Source of the DNA: DASRYH01 sp035687245
Lineage (GTDB): Bacteria; Actinomycetota; Coriobacteriia; Anaerosomatales; PHET01
Assembly: GCA_035687245.1 (NCBI GenBank)
Contig: DASRYH010000049.1
Location: 1-37,126, forward strand
DNA length: 37,126 nt
Direction of reading: 5' to 3'
Shown piece by piece: positions 24,601-32,177 of this stretch. The position numbers and the translations under genes were made by a program. The notes beneath the pieces are model-generated. The model saw only the letters and a program-made list of their open reading frames with translations, did no database searches and had not been told where the DNA came from. Positions within the stretch are counted from its first letter, which is position 1. Each line of letters begins with the position of its first letter.

Positions 24601-24841
24601 CGGCGGCGATGACCTTCTCCACGAACTCGGGAGTGATGGGCTCGACGTAGGTGCGGCTGGCAAGACCCGGGTCGGTCATGATCGTGGCCGGGTTGCTGTT
24701 TACCAACACGACCTCGAAGCCGTCGTCTTTGAGCACCTTGCAGGCCTGCGCGCCCGAATAGTCGAACTCGCATGCCTGCCCGATGATGATCGGACCGCTA
24801 CCGATGACCAGGATCTTCTTGATGTCGTCGCGACGGGGCAC
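21599..24841 (-). CDS. carB: Carbamoyl-phosphate synthase, large subunit
   Basis: Synthesises carbamoyl phosphate from bicarbonate, ammonia (from CarA) and two ATP. The 1080-residue length is normal. It has two homologous ATP-grasp halves: VIGSGPIIIGQACEFDYSG at the N-terminus, ILGAGPNRIGQGIEFDYCC around 570, and VSRSSALASKATG / ASRTVPFVSKATG in the respective halves. The C-terminal allosteric domain shows STKGTAKALRAAGI. The start is GTG with GAGGAGAA upstream. Unusually it is separated from carA by a universal stress protein gene. Confidence 0.98.
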   Translation of the reverse strand: MPRRDDIKKILVIGSGPIIIGQACEFDYSGAQACKVLKDDGFEVVLVNSNPATIMTDPGLASRTYVEPITPEFVEKVIAAERPDALLPTLGGQTGLNCAMDLADSGILEKWGVELIGARAEVIKKGEDRKLFAEAMARIGLEVPASGYAYSVSDAEGLVAELGFPLVVRPSFTMGGAGGGIAYNAEELREIVSHGVALSPIGEVLIEESIIGWKEFEMEVMRDVADNAIIVCSIENFDPMGIHTGDSITVAPAQTLTDREYQTMRDASIAILREIGVETGGSNVQFAINPDDGRMVVIEMNPRVSRSSALASKATGFPIAKFAAKLAVGYTLDEIDNDITGETPACFEPSIDYTVVKVPRWAFEKFRGTDETLTTRMKSVGEVMAIGRTFEEALGKAMRSLENGRGGLGSDGKDKFEEHKFDEYMAVPNESRIFYLAEAMRRDRSCEELHEITKIDPWFLGRIERIIAVEKDLSGKNLDQVTGEELRNAKRHGLSDLQIGVLTGSTEASVRAVRKALGVRPTFKSVDTCAAEFAASTPYYYKTYEDEDEVAPADKPRAMILGAGPNRIGQGIEFDYCCVHAAYALSEMGYETVMVNCNPETVSTDYDTSDRLYFEPLTFEDVMDIVDAEDPAGCVVTFGGQTPLKLAKALEAAGVPIMGTSPEAIDLAEDRKRFSKILDELEIAYPAAGTANSFDEAVAVAGRIGYPLLVRPSYVLGGRGMVIAYSENYLEKYMAEAVSISPEHPVLLDKFLEGAIEVDVDAVCDGESVYIGGVMEHIEEAGIHSGDSACCIPPFTLGADTVEKIREHSSALAMRLGVRGLMNVQFAVKDQNVYVLEVNPRASRTVPFVSKATGVPLAKVAARVMAGQKLAEMDLPADDREPSRFCVKEAVMPFGRFPGADSILGPEMKSTGEVMGVADDFPAAYAKSQLAIDYSLPTSGTAFVSVCDRDKRHAVSVAKHLQLMGFSIMSTKGTAKALRAAGIPVSEVMKKHEGRPNVLDEIANGNVQLVINTPFGQETRSDGYHIRSAAIRHGITNITTLPAAAAIVQAIEAIREGRLGVCALQDFDEPGACVMPEMQP

Positions 24842-24897
24842 GTTTCTCCTCGCGTCAGTGGTTCTCGTCTAAGTGAGTCGTCGTCTTGCTTGAAACC

Positions 24898-25725
24898 CTA
24901 TGGCTGGATGACCACCGGACAGGCGGCCTCTTGAAGCAGGCGCATGGACACGCTTCCAAGCAACTCGCGGCCGAATCGACCTTTGCCGCGGCGCCCGGTG
25001 ATGACGCCGGTCGCGTCGACCTCCGCGAGATACGCGAGCACCGCCTCGGCGGGGTCCCCCTCGCGAATAGCCGCCACATAGTCGACGCCGTGCTCTTCGG
25101 CGAGCGCTGTCTGGGCGCGCATGTGAATCTCGGCGTCCAGGCGGCTCTCGCCGTCGACGAGCACGTGAAGCAGGTGAATCGTGCCGATCGCGCGCTCACG
25201 GCGTTCGAACGCCGAAAGGACCGCGCGCAGCGATGAGCTCGAGAAATCCGTGGGCACGACGAGCCGTCGCGCAAAGCCGTGCGCGAGGTCAGCGACGTCG
25301 GCGCATACCTCTAGCTGGTCCCAGCGCACTGTCATGGTGCGAACGTCGCCCGCGAGCGCGAGGTCTTCGGCGATCGAGCCAGAGAAGAGGTAGTCCACAA
25401 ACGACTTGCCCTCCGTACCGCACAAGATGACGTCGGTGTTGACCTGGCTGGCCAGCGCCATGATCTCGCGGTAGACCTCGCCCGTGGTGACGCGTACCTC
25501 GATGTCCTGGCCGCTACCACCGTACGGGGCCACCATCGCAAGCAGCCGCTCGCGGGCGCGCTCCACTTCGGCGAATACGACCGGTGCTTCAAGGCCCGAC
25601 GAGTCCACCACGTGGGCAACGAGCAGCTGGTGAACGCCCTGCTCCACGAGGCCGCACGCGTAGGCGAGCAGCTTCTCGTCGCGAGGCGTGAGCGCCAGCG
25701 GAACCAGCATCTTGCGAATGGCCAT
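24898..25725 (-). CDS. Tandem-domain universal stress protein
   Basis: A 275-residue cytosolic protein with two UspA domains. Domain 1 (about 1-135) has MLVPLALTPRDEKLLAYACGL and CGTEGKSFVDYLFSGSIAEDL. Domain 2 (about 140-275) has LVVPTDFSSSSLRAV and the ATP-binding signature GRRGKGRFGRELLGSVS followed by CPVVIQP. The second domain therefore probably binds ATP; the first has a weaker version. Its ATG is one base after the carA stop, and carB follows after 56 bases, so it is embedded in the pyrimidine operon between the two carbamoyl-phosphate synthase subunits. The position implies coordinated expression with UMP synthesis. No function can be assigned beyond the family. Confidence 0.9.
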   Translation of the reverse strand: MAIRKMLVPLALTPRDEKLLAYACGLVEQGVHQLLVAHVVDSSGLEAPVVFAEVERARERLLAMVAPYGGSGQDIEVRVTTGEVYREIMALASQVNTDVILCGTEGKSFVDYLFSGSIAEDLALAGDVRTMTVRWDQLEVCADVADLAHGFARRLVVPTDFSSSSLRAVLSAFERRERAIGTIHLLHVLVDGESRLDAEIHMRAQTALAEEHGVDYVAAIREGDPAEAVLAYLAEVDATGVITGRRGKGRFGRELLGSVSMRLLQEAACPVVIQP

Positions 25726-25726
25726 C

Positions 25727-26986
25727 CTACTCCCCCTGGTTCGAGGCGCTCTGCGCACCTGCCGCCATGAGCTTCGTAAACTCGCCGAAGAGGTAGCGCG
25801 CGTCGTGCGGACCGGGCGCGGCCTCGGGGTGGTACTGCACCGAGAACGCCGGGATGTCGAGCAGCCGAATGCCCTCGGTGGTCATGTCGTTGAGGTTCAC
25901 ATGCGTGAGCTGCACCCGGCCGAAGCGCTCGCTGTTCACGATCGGCGCGATGCTCGCCTTGGCCCACGCGCCAAGATCGCTTGCTTCAGCGTTGAGCTGG
26001 GCGCGCGACTCTTCGGCAAGCTCACCGATGCTGCCGAAGTCGACGCAGAAGCCATGGTTCTGGCTGGTGATCTCCACCCGGCCGGTCAGCAGGTTCTTCA
26101 CCGGCTGGTTGCCGCCGCGGTGGCCGTACTTGAGCTTGTAGGTGTCGGCACCGCATGCGAGCGAGAGCATCTGGTGCCCGAGGCAGATGCCGAAGACAGG
26201 CTTGACCCCCAGCACGTCGCGCAGCGTTGCGTAGAGGTACTCGACGGCCTCGGGGTCGCCGGGGCCGTTGGCCAGAAAGACGCCGTCGGGCTCGTAGGCG
26301 AGCACGTCTGCCGCACCGGTGGTCGGAGGCACGACTACGACCTCACAGCCGACCTCGGACAGACCGCGCAGGATGTTGTACTTGATGCCGGAGTCCATCG
26401 CGACGACCTTGAACTGCGGCGTGACCGGAAGGATGCCCGTGTCGACGGGCAGGCCGCCGTCGGGCACCTCCTCGCCCCAGTTGTAGGAGTCGCGCACGGC
26501 CACTTCGGCGACCAGATCGCGTCCGACAAGCCCGGGCGAGGTCTGCGCCTTGGCCACAAGGGATGCCGGGTCTAGGTCGACGGTGGAGATGACGGCGCGC
26601 ATTGCACCGCGTTCGCGCAGGTGGCGCACGATGCGCCTGGTGTCGAGCCCCTCGATGGCGACGACGCCGTTGCGCTCAAGAAACGCCGGCATCGACTCTT
26701 CGGAGCGCCAGCTCGACGGCGAGTCGCACATCTCGCGGACGACGAAGCCTTTGGCGAAGACGCCGCGCGACTCCATGTCGGCACCGTTCACGCCGTAGTT
26801 GCCGATGTGCGGCATCGTCATCGTGATGATCTGACCCGCGTAGCTGGGGTCAGTCACAACTTCTTGGTAGCCGGACATCGACGTGTTGAAGCACAGCTCG
26901 CCAGCCGCCTCACCGGGAGCGCCACAGGCAAATCCGGTGAAGACCGTGCCGTCTTCAAGAGCAAGGAGGGCTGCGGGACGCGTCAC
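25727..26986 (-). CDS. carA: Carbamoyl-phosphate synthase, small (glutaminase) subunit
   Basis: Hydrolyses glutamine and channels ammonia to CarB. The 419 residues include the N-terminal FNTSMSGYQEVVTDPSYAGQ and MPHIGNYGVN. The class I glutamine amidotransferase domain has GIKYNILRGL, FLANGPGDPEAV, the nucleophile FGICLGHQ, SQNHGFCV and the catalytic His-Glu in VQYHPEAAPGPHD. The GTG start overlaps the pyrC TGA (GTGA). It precedes the stress-protein gene rather than carB. Confidence 0.97.
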   Translation of the reverse strand: MTRPAALLALEDGTVFTGFACGAPGEAAGELCFNTSMSGYQEVVTDPSYAGQIITMTMPHIGNYGVNGADMESRGVFAKGFVVREMCDSPSSWRSEESMPAFLERNGVVAIEGLDTRRIVRHLRERGAMRAVISTVDLDPASLVAKAQTSPGLVGRDLVAEVAVRDSYNWGEEVPDGGLPVDTGILPVTPQFKVVAMDSGIKYNILRGLSEVGCEVVVVPPTTGAADVLAYEPDGVFLANGPGDPEAVEYLYATLRDVLGVKPVFGICLGHQMLSLACGADTYKLKYGHRGGNQPVKNLLTGRVEITSQNHGFCVDFGSIGELAEESRAQLNAEASDLGAWAKASIAPIVNSERFGRVQLTHVNLNDMTTEGIRLLDIPAFSVQYHPEAAPGPHDARYLFGEFTKLMAAGAQSASNQGE

Positions 26987-28278
26987 GCGTCGACCACCTT
27001 TCCGTGTCTGAGTGCGAAGCGCCCGCCCACGAGCACCTCAGATGCTTTGCCGAGTAGTGTAGCGCCGAGAAACGCCGAGTTGGCCGACTTGCTCTCGAAG
27101 AACGACTCCGTGACTTCGACGCGCGCCTCGGGGTCGATGACGGTGAGGTCAGCGACCTGCCCGACCTCGAGAGTGACCGGCGACAGGCCCAGCGCGTCGC
27201 GCGGCCCGTGAGCCATGAGGCTGACGACATCGCCCCAGCTCAGAAGCTCTTTCGCGACGAGGTTCGTTATCACAAGCGACAACGCGGTCTCCAGACCCGT
27301 CGTGCCGAAGGGCGCGAGCTCGAACTCGAGCGCCTTCTCGTGCGGGGCGTGGGGAGCGTGGTCGGTGGCGATGCAGTCGATCGTGCCATCGGCGAGTGCA
27401 GCGATAAGCGCATCTCGGTCCTCGGCGGCGCGCAGCGGCGGGTTCATCTTGAAGTTGGTGTCGTAGGCGTCCGTGATGTCGTCCTCGGTGAGGAAGAGGT
27501 GGTGCGGTGTCACCTCGCACGTCACCGGCAGCCCCTTAGCCTTGGCGGCGCGCACCATCTCAATCGATCCTGCCGTAGACAGGTGCGCGAGGTGCAGCCG
27601 ACAGCGCGTAAGCTCCGCGAGCCGGATGTCGCGCGCCACTTGCGTCTCTTCTCCTGCCGAAGGCCAGCCCGGCAGGCCCAGCCGCGTGGAGACGACGCCT
27701 TCGTTCACGACGCCCTTGCTCACCAAGGACTCGTCTTCGCAGTGGCTGATGATCGTGGTGCCGAACTGCTTGGCGTAGTCCATCACGAGGCGCATCATGC
27801 CGCTCGTCTGCACGCCGTGTCCGTCGTCGGAAAACGCCACAGCGCCCTCCGCGAGCATGTCGCCGATCTCGGCGAGCGCCTCGCCCTTGCTGCCCACGGT
27901 GCACGCCCCGATTGGGTGAACGCGCACCACGCCTTCGGCAGCCGCACGCTCCACGATGAAGCGCGCCTTGCTGCCGGTGTCGGTCACGGGCGAGGTATTC
28001 GGCATCGCGCATACGGCCGTGAAGCCCCCGTGCGCGGCTGCGCGCGTTCCCGTGCGAATCGTCTCTTTGTCCTCGCGGCCCGGCTCGCGCAGGTGCACGT
28101 GCACGTCCACGAGGCCGGGGACCAGCACCTTCTCGGCACACTCGATCGTGGTGCCCTTCGGGATGGAGAGGTCTTTGCCGATCTCGGCGATCAAGCCGTC
28201 GCGCACGACCACGTCGCAGACCTCGTCGAGGCCGGCGCGCGGGTCGACCACGCGGGCTCCTCTGAACAGAAGCGCCAT
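26983..28278 (-). CDS. pyrC: Dihydroorotase
   Basis: Cyclises carbamoyl-aspartate to dihydroorotate. The 431-residue amidohydrolase is of the class I type encoded beside pyrB. Seen are GLVDVHVHLREPG with the metal-binding His pair, AAHGGFTAVCAMPNTSPV, HCED, LHLAHLSTAGS and the late Asp in IDCIATDHAPHA. Its ATG directly follows the pyrB TAG. Confidence 0.96.
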   Translation of the reverse strand: MALLFRGARVVDPRAGLDEVCDVVVRDGLIAEIGKDLSIPKGTTIECAEKVLVPGLVDVHVHLREPGREDKETIRTGTRAAAHGGFTAVCAMPNTSPVTDTGSKARFIVERAAAEGVVRVHPIGACTVGSKGEALAEIGDMLAEGAVAFSDDGHGVQTSGMMRLVMDYAKQFGTTIISHCEDESLVSKGVVNEGVVSTRLGLPGWPSAGEETQVARDIRLAELTRCRLHLAHLSTAGSIEMVRAAKAKGLPVTCEVTPHHLFLTEDDITDAYDTNFKMNPPLRAAEDRDALIAALADGTIDCIATDHAPHAPHEKALEFELAPFGTTGLETALSLVITNLVAKELLSWGDVVSLMAHGPRDALGLSPVTLEVGQVADLTVIDPEARVEVTESFFESKSANSAFLGATLLGKASEVLVGGRFALRHGKVVDA

Positions 28279-29199
28279 CTATGCCTCCCCTCCCAGCAGC
28301 ATGTACATCGCGGCCATACGTACCGCGACTCCCGCATTGACCTGGTCGAGCACGACCGAACGGTCGCTATCGGCCACGGCCGCCGAGATCTCGACGCCGC
28401 GGTTCATGGGGCCGGGATGCATGACGATAGCGGTGGGCTTCATCTTGGCGAGGCGCGCCGAGTTGATGCCGTAGAGCTTCGCGTACTCGCGCACGCTCGG
28501 GAACGGCATCCCTTCGGCGCGCTCCATCTGGATCCTCAACATGTAGGCGACGTCGAGATCGGGCAGCACCTCGTCGAGCGAGGAGGCCACTTCGGCGCCG
28601 AGCACGTCGGGACGTGCTGGCAGCAGCGTGGGCGGGGCGATCGCGATGGGCGTGGCGCCCATCATCTTGAGCGCGGGAATGAGCGACCCAGCCACGCGAG
28701 AGTGGCTGATGTCGCCCACGACGCCAACCTTCAAGCCCTCGAGCTTGCCCAGACGCTCGCGCATCGTGAACAGGTCGAGCAGGGCCTGCGATGGGTGCTC
28801 GTGCATGCCGTCGCCGCCGTTGATGATGTGTGCGTCCATGTGGTCGGCCAGTATGCGCGGTGCACCGGCGAACTTGTGCCTCACGATCACAAGGTCGCAC
28901 GCCATCGCCGAGAGCGTCTCAGCGGTGTCGGCGAGCGACTCCCCCTTTACGGTCGCCGAAGCAGAGCCGGAGAAGTTGATCGCATCTGCCGAAAGGCGCT
29001 TGGCGGCAATCTCGAAGCTCGTGCGAGTGCGGGTGGACGGCTCGAGGAAGAGGTTCACGACCGTGCGACCGCGCAGCGTCGGCAGCTTCTTGATGCGGCG
29101 TTCGTTGACCTCTTTGAAGGACTCAGCCGTATCGAGCACGAGCGTAATCTCGTCGGGCGTGAGGTCCTTGATGCTGATGATGTGGCGAGACTGGATCAT
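28279..29199 (-). CDS. pyrB: Aspartate carbamoyltransferase, catalytic chain
   Basis: First committed step of pyrimidine synthesis: carbamoyl phosphate plus aspartate. The 306-residue protein has FLEPSTRTRTSFEIAAKRL (carbamoyl-phosphate site), the flexible SASATVKGESLADT loop, HPSQALLDLFT, VGDISHSRVAGS and VMHPGPMNRGVEI. No regulatory chain pyrI is nearby, as expected in this type of operon. The ATG follows the pyrR TAG with no gap. Confidence 0.97.
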   Translation of the reverse strand: MIQSRHIISIKDLTPDEITLVLDTAESFKEVNERRIKKLPTLRGRTVVNLFLEPSTRTRTSFEIAAKRLSADAINFSGSASATVKGESLADTAETLSAMACDLVIVRHKFAGAPRILADHMDAHIINGGDGMHEHPSQALLDLFTMRERLGKLEGLKVGVVGDISHSRVAGSLIPALKMMGATPIAIAPPTLLPARPDVLGAEVASSLDEVLPDLDVAYMLRIQMERAEGMPFPSVREYAKLYGINSARLAKMKPTAIVMHPGPMNRGVEISAAVADSDRSVVLDQVNAGVAVRMAAMYMLLGGEA

Positions 29200-29754
29200 C
29201 TACTCGTCATCTCCAACTCGCTCGAGAATCTCGACCGCGTCAGAGCCGTCCAGTTCGGCGAAGCGCACTGTGACGCGCTCCTTGCCCGAGGAGGGGACGT
29301 TCTTGCCCACGTAGTCGGCGCGGATCGGAAGCTCCCGGTGGCCGCGGTCTACGAGCACCGCCAGTTGCACGGAGTTCGGCCGGCCGTAGTCCATGAGAGC
29401 ATCCATCGCCGCCCGGATCGTGCGCCCGGTGAAGAGCACGTCGTCGACGAGCACGACGTCTCGCCCTTCGACCGCGAACGGGATGTCGGTGCGTTTCACC
29501 TCTGGATTGAGCCTGGTGGCGAGGTCGTCGCGGTAGAAGCTGATGTCGAGCGTGCCCACCGGCACCTCGGCGCCCTCGATCTCGCGAATCTTGCCGGCCA
29601 GCGCTTCGGCGAGCGTGGCGCCTCGCGTAACGATGCCGACGAGCGCGACGTTGCCCGCACCCTTGTTCGCTTCGAGTATCTCGTGAGCGATACGCGTCAC
29701 AGCACGCGAGATCGCTTCGGCGTCCATGACCGTTGCCTTCGTACGGTACTCCAC
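29200..29754 (-). CDS. pyrR: PyrR, pyr operon attenuation regulator / uracil phosphoribosyltransferase
   Basis: RNA-binding regulator that senses UMP and PRPP, and often keeps uracil phosphoribosyltransferase activity. The 184-residue protein matches the size of Bacillus PyrR (about 180). It contains ALVGIVTRGATLAEALAGKI, LDISFYRDDLATR, the PRPP loop VVLVDDVLFTGRTIRAAMDAL and LVDRGHRELPIRADYVG. I chose the GTG at 29754 because AGGAGG lies nine bases upstream; a longer in-frame start would run through the attenuator terminator. It is the first gene after a leader carrying its own binding site. Confidence 0.96.
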   Translation of the reverse strand: MEYRTKATVMDAEAISRAVTRIAHEILEANKGAGNVALVGIVTRGATLAEALAGKIREIEGAEVPVGTLDISFYRDDLATRLNPEVKRTDIPFAVEGRDVVLVDDVLFTGRTIRAAMDALMDYGRPNSVQLAVLVDRGHRELPIRADYVGKNVPSSGKERVTVRFAELDGSDAVEILERVGDDE

Positions 29755-29775
29755 CTCGTCACCCCTCCTGACACG

Positions 29776-29811
29776 AAAAAACGCCCCAGCCGACGGGTAC
29801 GGCAAGGAGCG
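29776..29811 (-). terminator. Attenuator terminator in front of pyrR
   Basis: On the minus strand CGCTCC-TT-GCCG pairs with CGGC-T-GGGGCG around a 7-base loop, followed immediately by TTTTTT. It ends about 20 bases before the pyrR start codon and is the regulated element of the pyr leader. Confidence 0.88.
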
Positions 29812-29890
29812 CATCAGGCGTCATTCACTGCAAAGACAGCGGTGGCGATATGAGGCTGCGGCCCTTGCCGGCCTCACGGGACCGGTCTTA
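29776..29890 (-). promoter_or_regulatory. PyrR-dependent transcription attenuator of the pyr operon
   Basis: Read on the minus strand, a CCGG/CCGG hairpin (29868-29885) encloses UCCCGUGAGG. This fits the PyrR-binding consensus ARUCCNGNGAGGYU, with the consensus outer A-U pair replaced by G-C. Directly downstream CGGCAAGG (29863-29870) overlaps the 3' side of that hairpin and is perfectly complementary to CCTTGCCG (29800-29807) in the 5' arm of the terminator. So the PyrR hairpin (anti-antiterminator) and the antiterminator are mutually exclusive. With UMP high, PyrR would stabilise the first hairpin and free the terminator. The upstream promoter is not clear; TTGCCT-N16-TACAGA is the best weak candidate. 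Confidence 0.85.
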
Positions 29891-29975
29891 AAGGTCTGTA
29901 GGCACAGTAGCGGAAGAGGCAAGCATCCACAAACGCGCTGCTAGTGGTGGGCAATTGCCGACAGCATGCCGAAGA

Positions 29976-31121
29976 CTACTCGCTGCCGTCTGCTCCTGTG
30001 GCGTTGACACCGGTCGCACGACCGCATTCGCGCAGCCGGGCGATCTGGAAGGCGACCGCATCGATGAGATCGCTCAACATGTCCAGCTCGGCAGCGTCGA
30101 AAGCGCCGACCTCGATGGCGAAGAGCGTGATTCCCCCAGCAAGCTCGCCATCGATCGGTACACCGAGTGTTGCCGACGAGCCGAAGCCGTCCTCAAGTGC
30201 GCCCGGACGCCAGAGATTCGCCTGGTCACGCAGAACATCGTTGCTGACCATGACACCGTAAGCGTCGAACGGGACCTTCGACGGGTCGGTGCGCGACCAC
30301 TCAAGCATCGTGGACGCGGTCTCCAACGCTCTGGGCCCCATACCCGGACTCGCGACATCGTGAAACGCACCGGTGTCCGGGTCGACGATTGCGGCCCACG
30401 CACCGCGATAACGTCCGGAGCTGACGGCCACTTCGGCAAAGCGCCTGAGCAGCGTCTTCTCGTCGCTGGCCCGCGAAGCCGCATCGATGACTTCGACCAT
30501 GAACCGGTAGGTGCTCACGAGCCGCTCGGCCTCGGCGCGCGCAGCGTGCGCGGCGGTGACGTCAGCGAGCGCGATTACCCACCCGGTGCTCTCGAGCTCG
30601 GGGTCTATCGCTGCGGCGCGTGCCACCACTGAGCGAACAGGGGCTCCCCCACGTCCGCCGACGCGGATCCCGTCGATTGCGCCCATGCGCATGAGATCGG
30701 ATATCGGGCTTCCCGCAGCGTCGTTGTCGCCCATGAGCGCGTCGATCTCGCCACCCACGACATCGGCGGTCTTTACCCCCAAGAGCCTCTCGGCACCGCG
30801 ATTGACGAAGCTGACCTTGCCGTCGGCACCAGTGAGAACGACTCCGACTGGCACGGTTGCCACGACCTGGCGCAGCTGGCGCTCCGCGGCACGCGAGCGG
30901 ACAGCCTCAACGGAAAGGCGGTCGCCCAGTCTCAAGACGAGTGTGTAGATCAGCCCGGCGGTCACGAGTACGAAGGCGAAGCCCTTCGCGGACTGCACCA
31001 GCTGTTCGAGCCGGCCAGGGAACATACTTGCAACGGCTTGGTCCGAGAAGAGGATCCAGGCCAGGCTGATGAGGGCGTACGTACCTGTTATGCGTAGCGC
31101 AGCCTTCTTCGACTCGCGCAT
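29976..31121 (-). CDS. Membrane-anchored PAS-GAF protein without a recognisable output domain
   Basis: A 381-residue sensor-like protein. Two hydrophobic helices (about 10-30 and 42-64) flank FPGRLEQLVQSAKG. A helical linker follows, then a PAS domain (about 82-195) with VVATVPVGVVLTGADGKVSFVNRGAERLLG. A GAF-like domain follows (about 215-365), with SGRYRGAWAAIVDPDTGAF, a WSRTDP region and LGVPIDGELAGGITLFA. The C-terminus ends within a few residues of the GAF fold; I see no histidine kinase, GGDEF, EAL or phosphatase domain. N-terminal arrangements like this usually sit in large multidomain sensors, so it may act through a partner. It lies between rluD and the pyr promoter. Confidence 0.8.
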   Translation of the reverse strand: MRESKKAALRITGTYALISLAWILFSDQAVASMFPGRLEQLVQSAKGFAFVLVTAGLIYTLVLRLGDRLSVEAVRSRAAERQLRQVVATVPVGVVLTGADGKVSFVNRGAERLLGVKTADVVGGEIDALMGDNDAAGSPISDLMRMGAIDGIRVGGRGGAPVRSVVARAAAIDPELESTGWVIALADVTAAHAARAEAERLVSTYRFMVEVIDAASRASDEKTLLRRFAEVAVSSGRYRGAWAAIVDPDTGAFHDVASPGMGPRALETASTMLEWSRTDPSKVPFDAYGVMVSNDVLRDQANLWRPGALEDGFGSSATLGVPIDGELAGGITLFAIEVGAFDAAELDMLSDLIDAVAFQIARLRECGRATGVNATGADGSE

Positions 31122-31160
31122 CTACCCGCCCCCACTACTACGTCGCGTCACGCCGCCAGC

Positions 31161-32177
31161 CTACGGCCTTTTGCCCTGTGCCAGCAAGCCGAAGACTTCT
31201 TCGCCCGCCGCCGTTCGCCCCATCGAGAGACTCGATATCTGCTCGAGCCGGCTAGCGAGGTCTTCTGGCGGCGGATCGAGGAAGCGCAGCTCCTTGCCTG
31301 TGATCGGGTGTTCGAGCTCCAGCCGATAGGCGTGCAGGAACTGCCTCTCGAGGCCCAGATCCGCCCTCGGCCGTCCCGCCCCGTAGACCGGATCGCCCAC
31401 GCAGGGATGCTTGATATATGCCATATGCACGCGAATCTGATGCGTCCGGCCGGTGTAGAGCTTGCACTCGAGCAGCGTGAAGCCGTCGTCGTACCTACCC
31501 GCCTCGAAGCGCTCGAGGACCCGAAACGTCGTCACGGACTGCTTGGCCTCCGGGCGATCGGAGACGACCATCCGCATTCGGTCACGTTGGTCGCGGCCGA
31601 GCGGTGCGTCGATCAACCCGGAGTCGGGAGCGATCCACCCGTGCACGAGCGTCAGGTAGCGCCGATCCACCGATCGGACCTTGATCGCTTCCTGGAGCGT
31701 GACTTGGGCCTCGTCGGACTTGGCGACCATCATCAGCCCGCTCGTGTCCTTGTCGAGTCGGTGCACAATACCCGGGCGATCGTCGCCCTGCGCGGTGCCC
31801 AGATCGTCGGCGTGCGCCAGCAGCGCATGCACCAGCGTGCCCGACCAGTGACCTTGGGCAGGATGCACAACGAGTCCTACCGGCTTGGACAGGACGATCA
31901 TGTCCTCGTCCTCGTAGCGGATGTCGAGCGGAATGTCCTCGGGAATGAGGTCGCTTGCCTCGGGCGGCGGTACTTCGGCCTCGATTCGCTCACCCTCGCG
32001 GACGCTGTAGCGCTTCTGGACCGGTGCCCCGTCGACGAGCACGTGGCCCTCATCGATCAGCCGAACGGCCGCCGAACGGCTCGGCAAGAAGCCGAGCGAG
32101 CCAAGAAGCGCGTCCAGACGGGTGCCTGCCTCGTCTTCGCTGACGACGTGCTCGAAGTAGTCGGTTGAGCGTCTCAT
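31161..32177 (-). CDS. rluD: 23S rRNA pseudouridine synthase RluD-type
   Basis: RluA-family pseudouridine synthase, 338 residues. An S4 RNA-binding domain occupies the N-terminus (AGTRLDALLGSLGFLPSRSA, then VLVDGAPVQKRYSVREGE). The catalytic domain has VLSKPVGLVVHPAQGHWSGTLV, the active-site motif GIVHRLDKDTSGLMMVAKS and KLYTGRTHQIRVH. The RluD assignment (23S positions in helix 69) is by the S4-containing type and the lspA neighbourhood. RluC-like specificity cannot be excluded. The ATG overlaps the lspA TGA (ATGA). Confidence 0.9.
   Translation of the reverse strand: MRRSTDYFEHVVSEDEAGTRLDALLGSLGFLPSRSAAVRLIDEGHVLVDGAPVQKRYSVREGERIEAEVPPPEASDLIPEDIPLDIRYEDEDMIVLSKPVGLVVHPAQGHWSGTLVHALLAHADDLGTAQGDDRPGIVHRLDKDTSGLMMVAKSDEAQVTLQEAIKVRSVDRRYLTLVHGWIAPDSGLIDAPLGRDQRDRMRMVVSDRPEAKQSVTTFRVLERFEAGRYDDGFTLLECKLYTGRTHQIRVHMAYIKHPCVGDPVYGAGRPRADLGLERQFLHAYRLELEHPITGKELRFLDPPPEDLASRLEQISSLSMGRTAAGEEVFGLLAQGKRP

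Noticed and set aside
23529..24773. A 414-codon minus-strand frame inside carB
   Set aside because: Out-of-frame with carB, Arg-rich composition; carB is complete and conserved in its own frame.
27208..29853. An 881-codon open frame on the plus strand across pyrC, pyrB and pyrR
   Set aside because: It is an antisense shadow of three clear genes. GC-rich codon use on the minus strand removes stops from the opposite frame; the translation is rich in Arg, His and Val with no domain.
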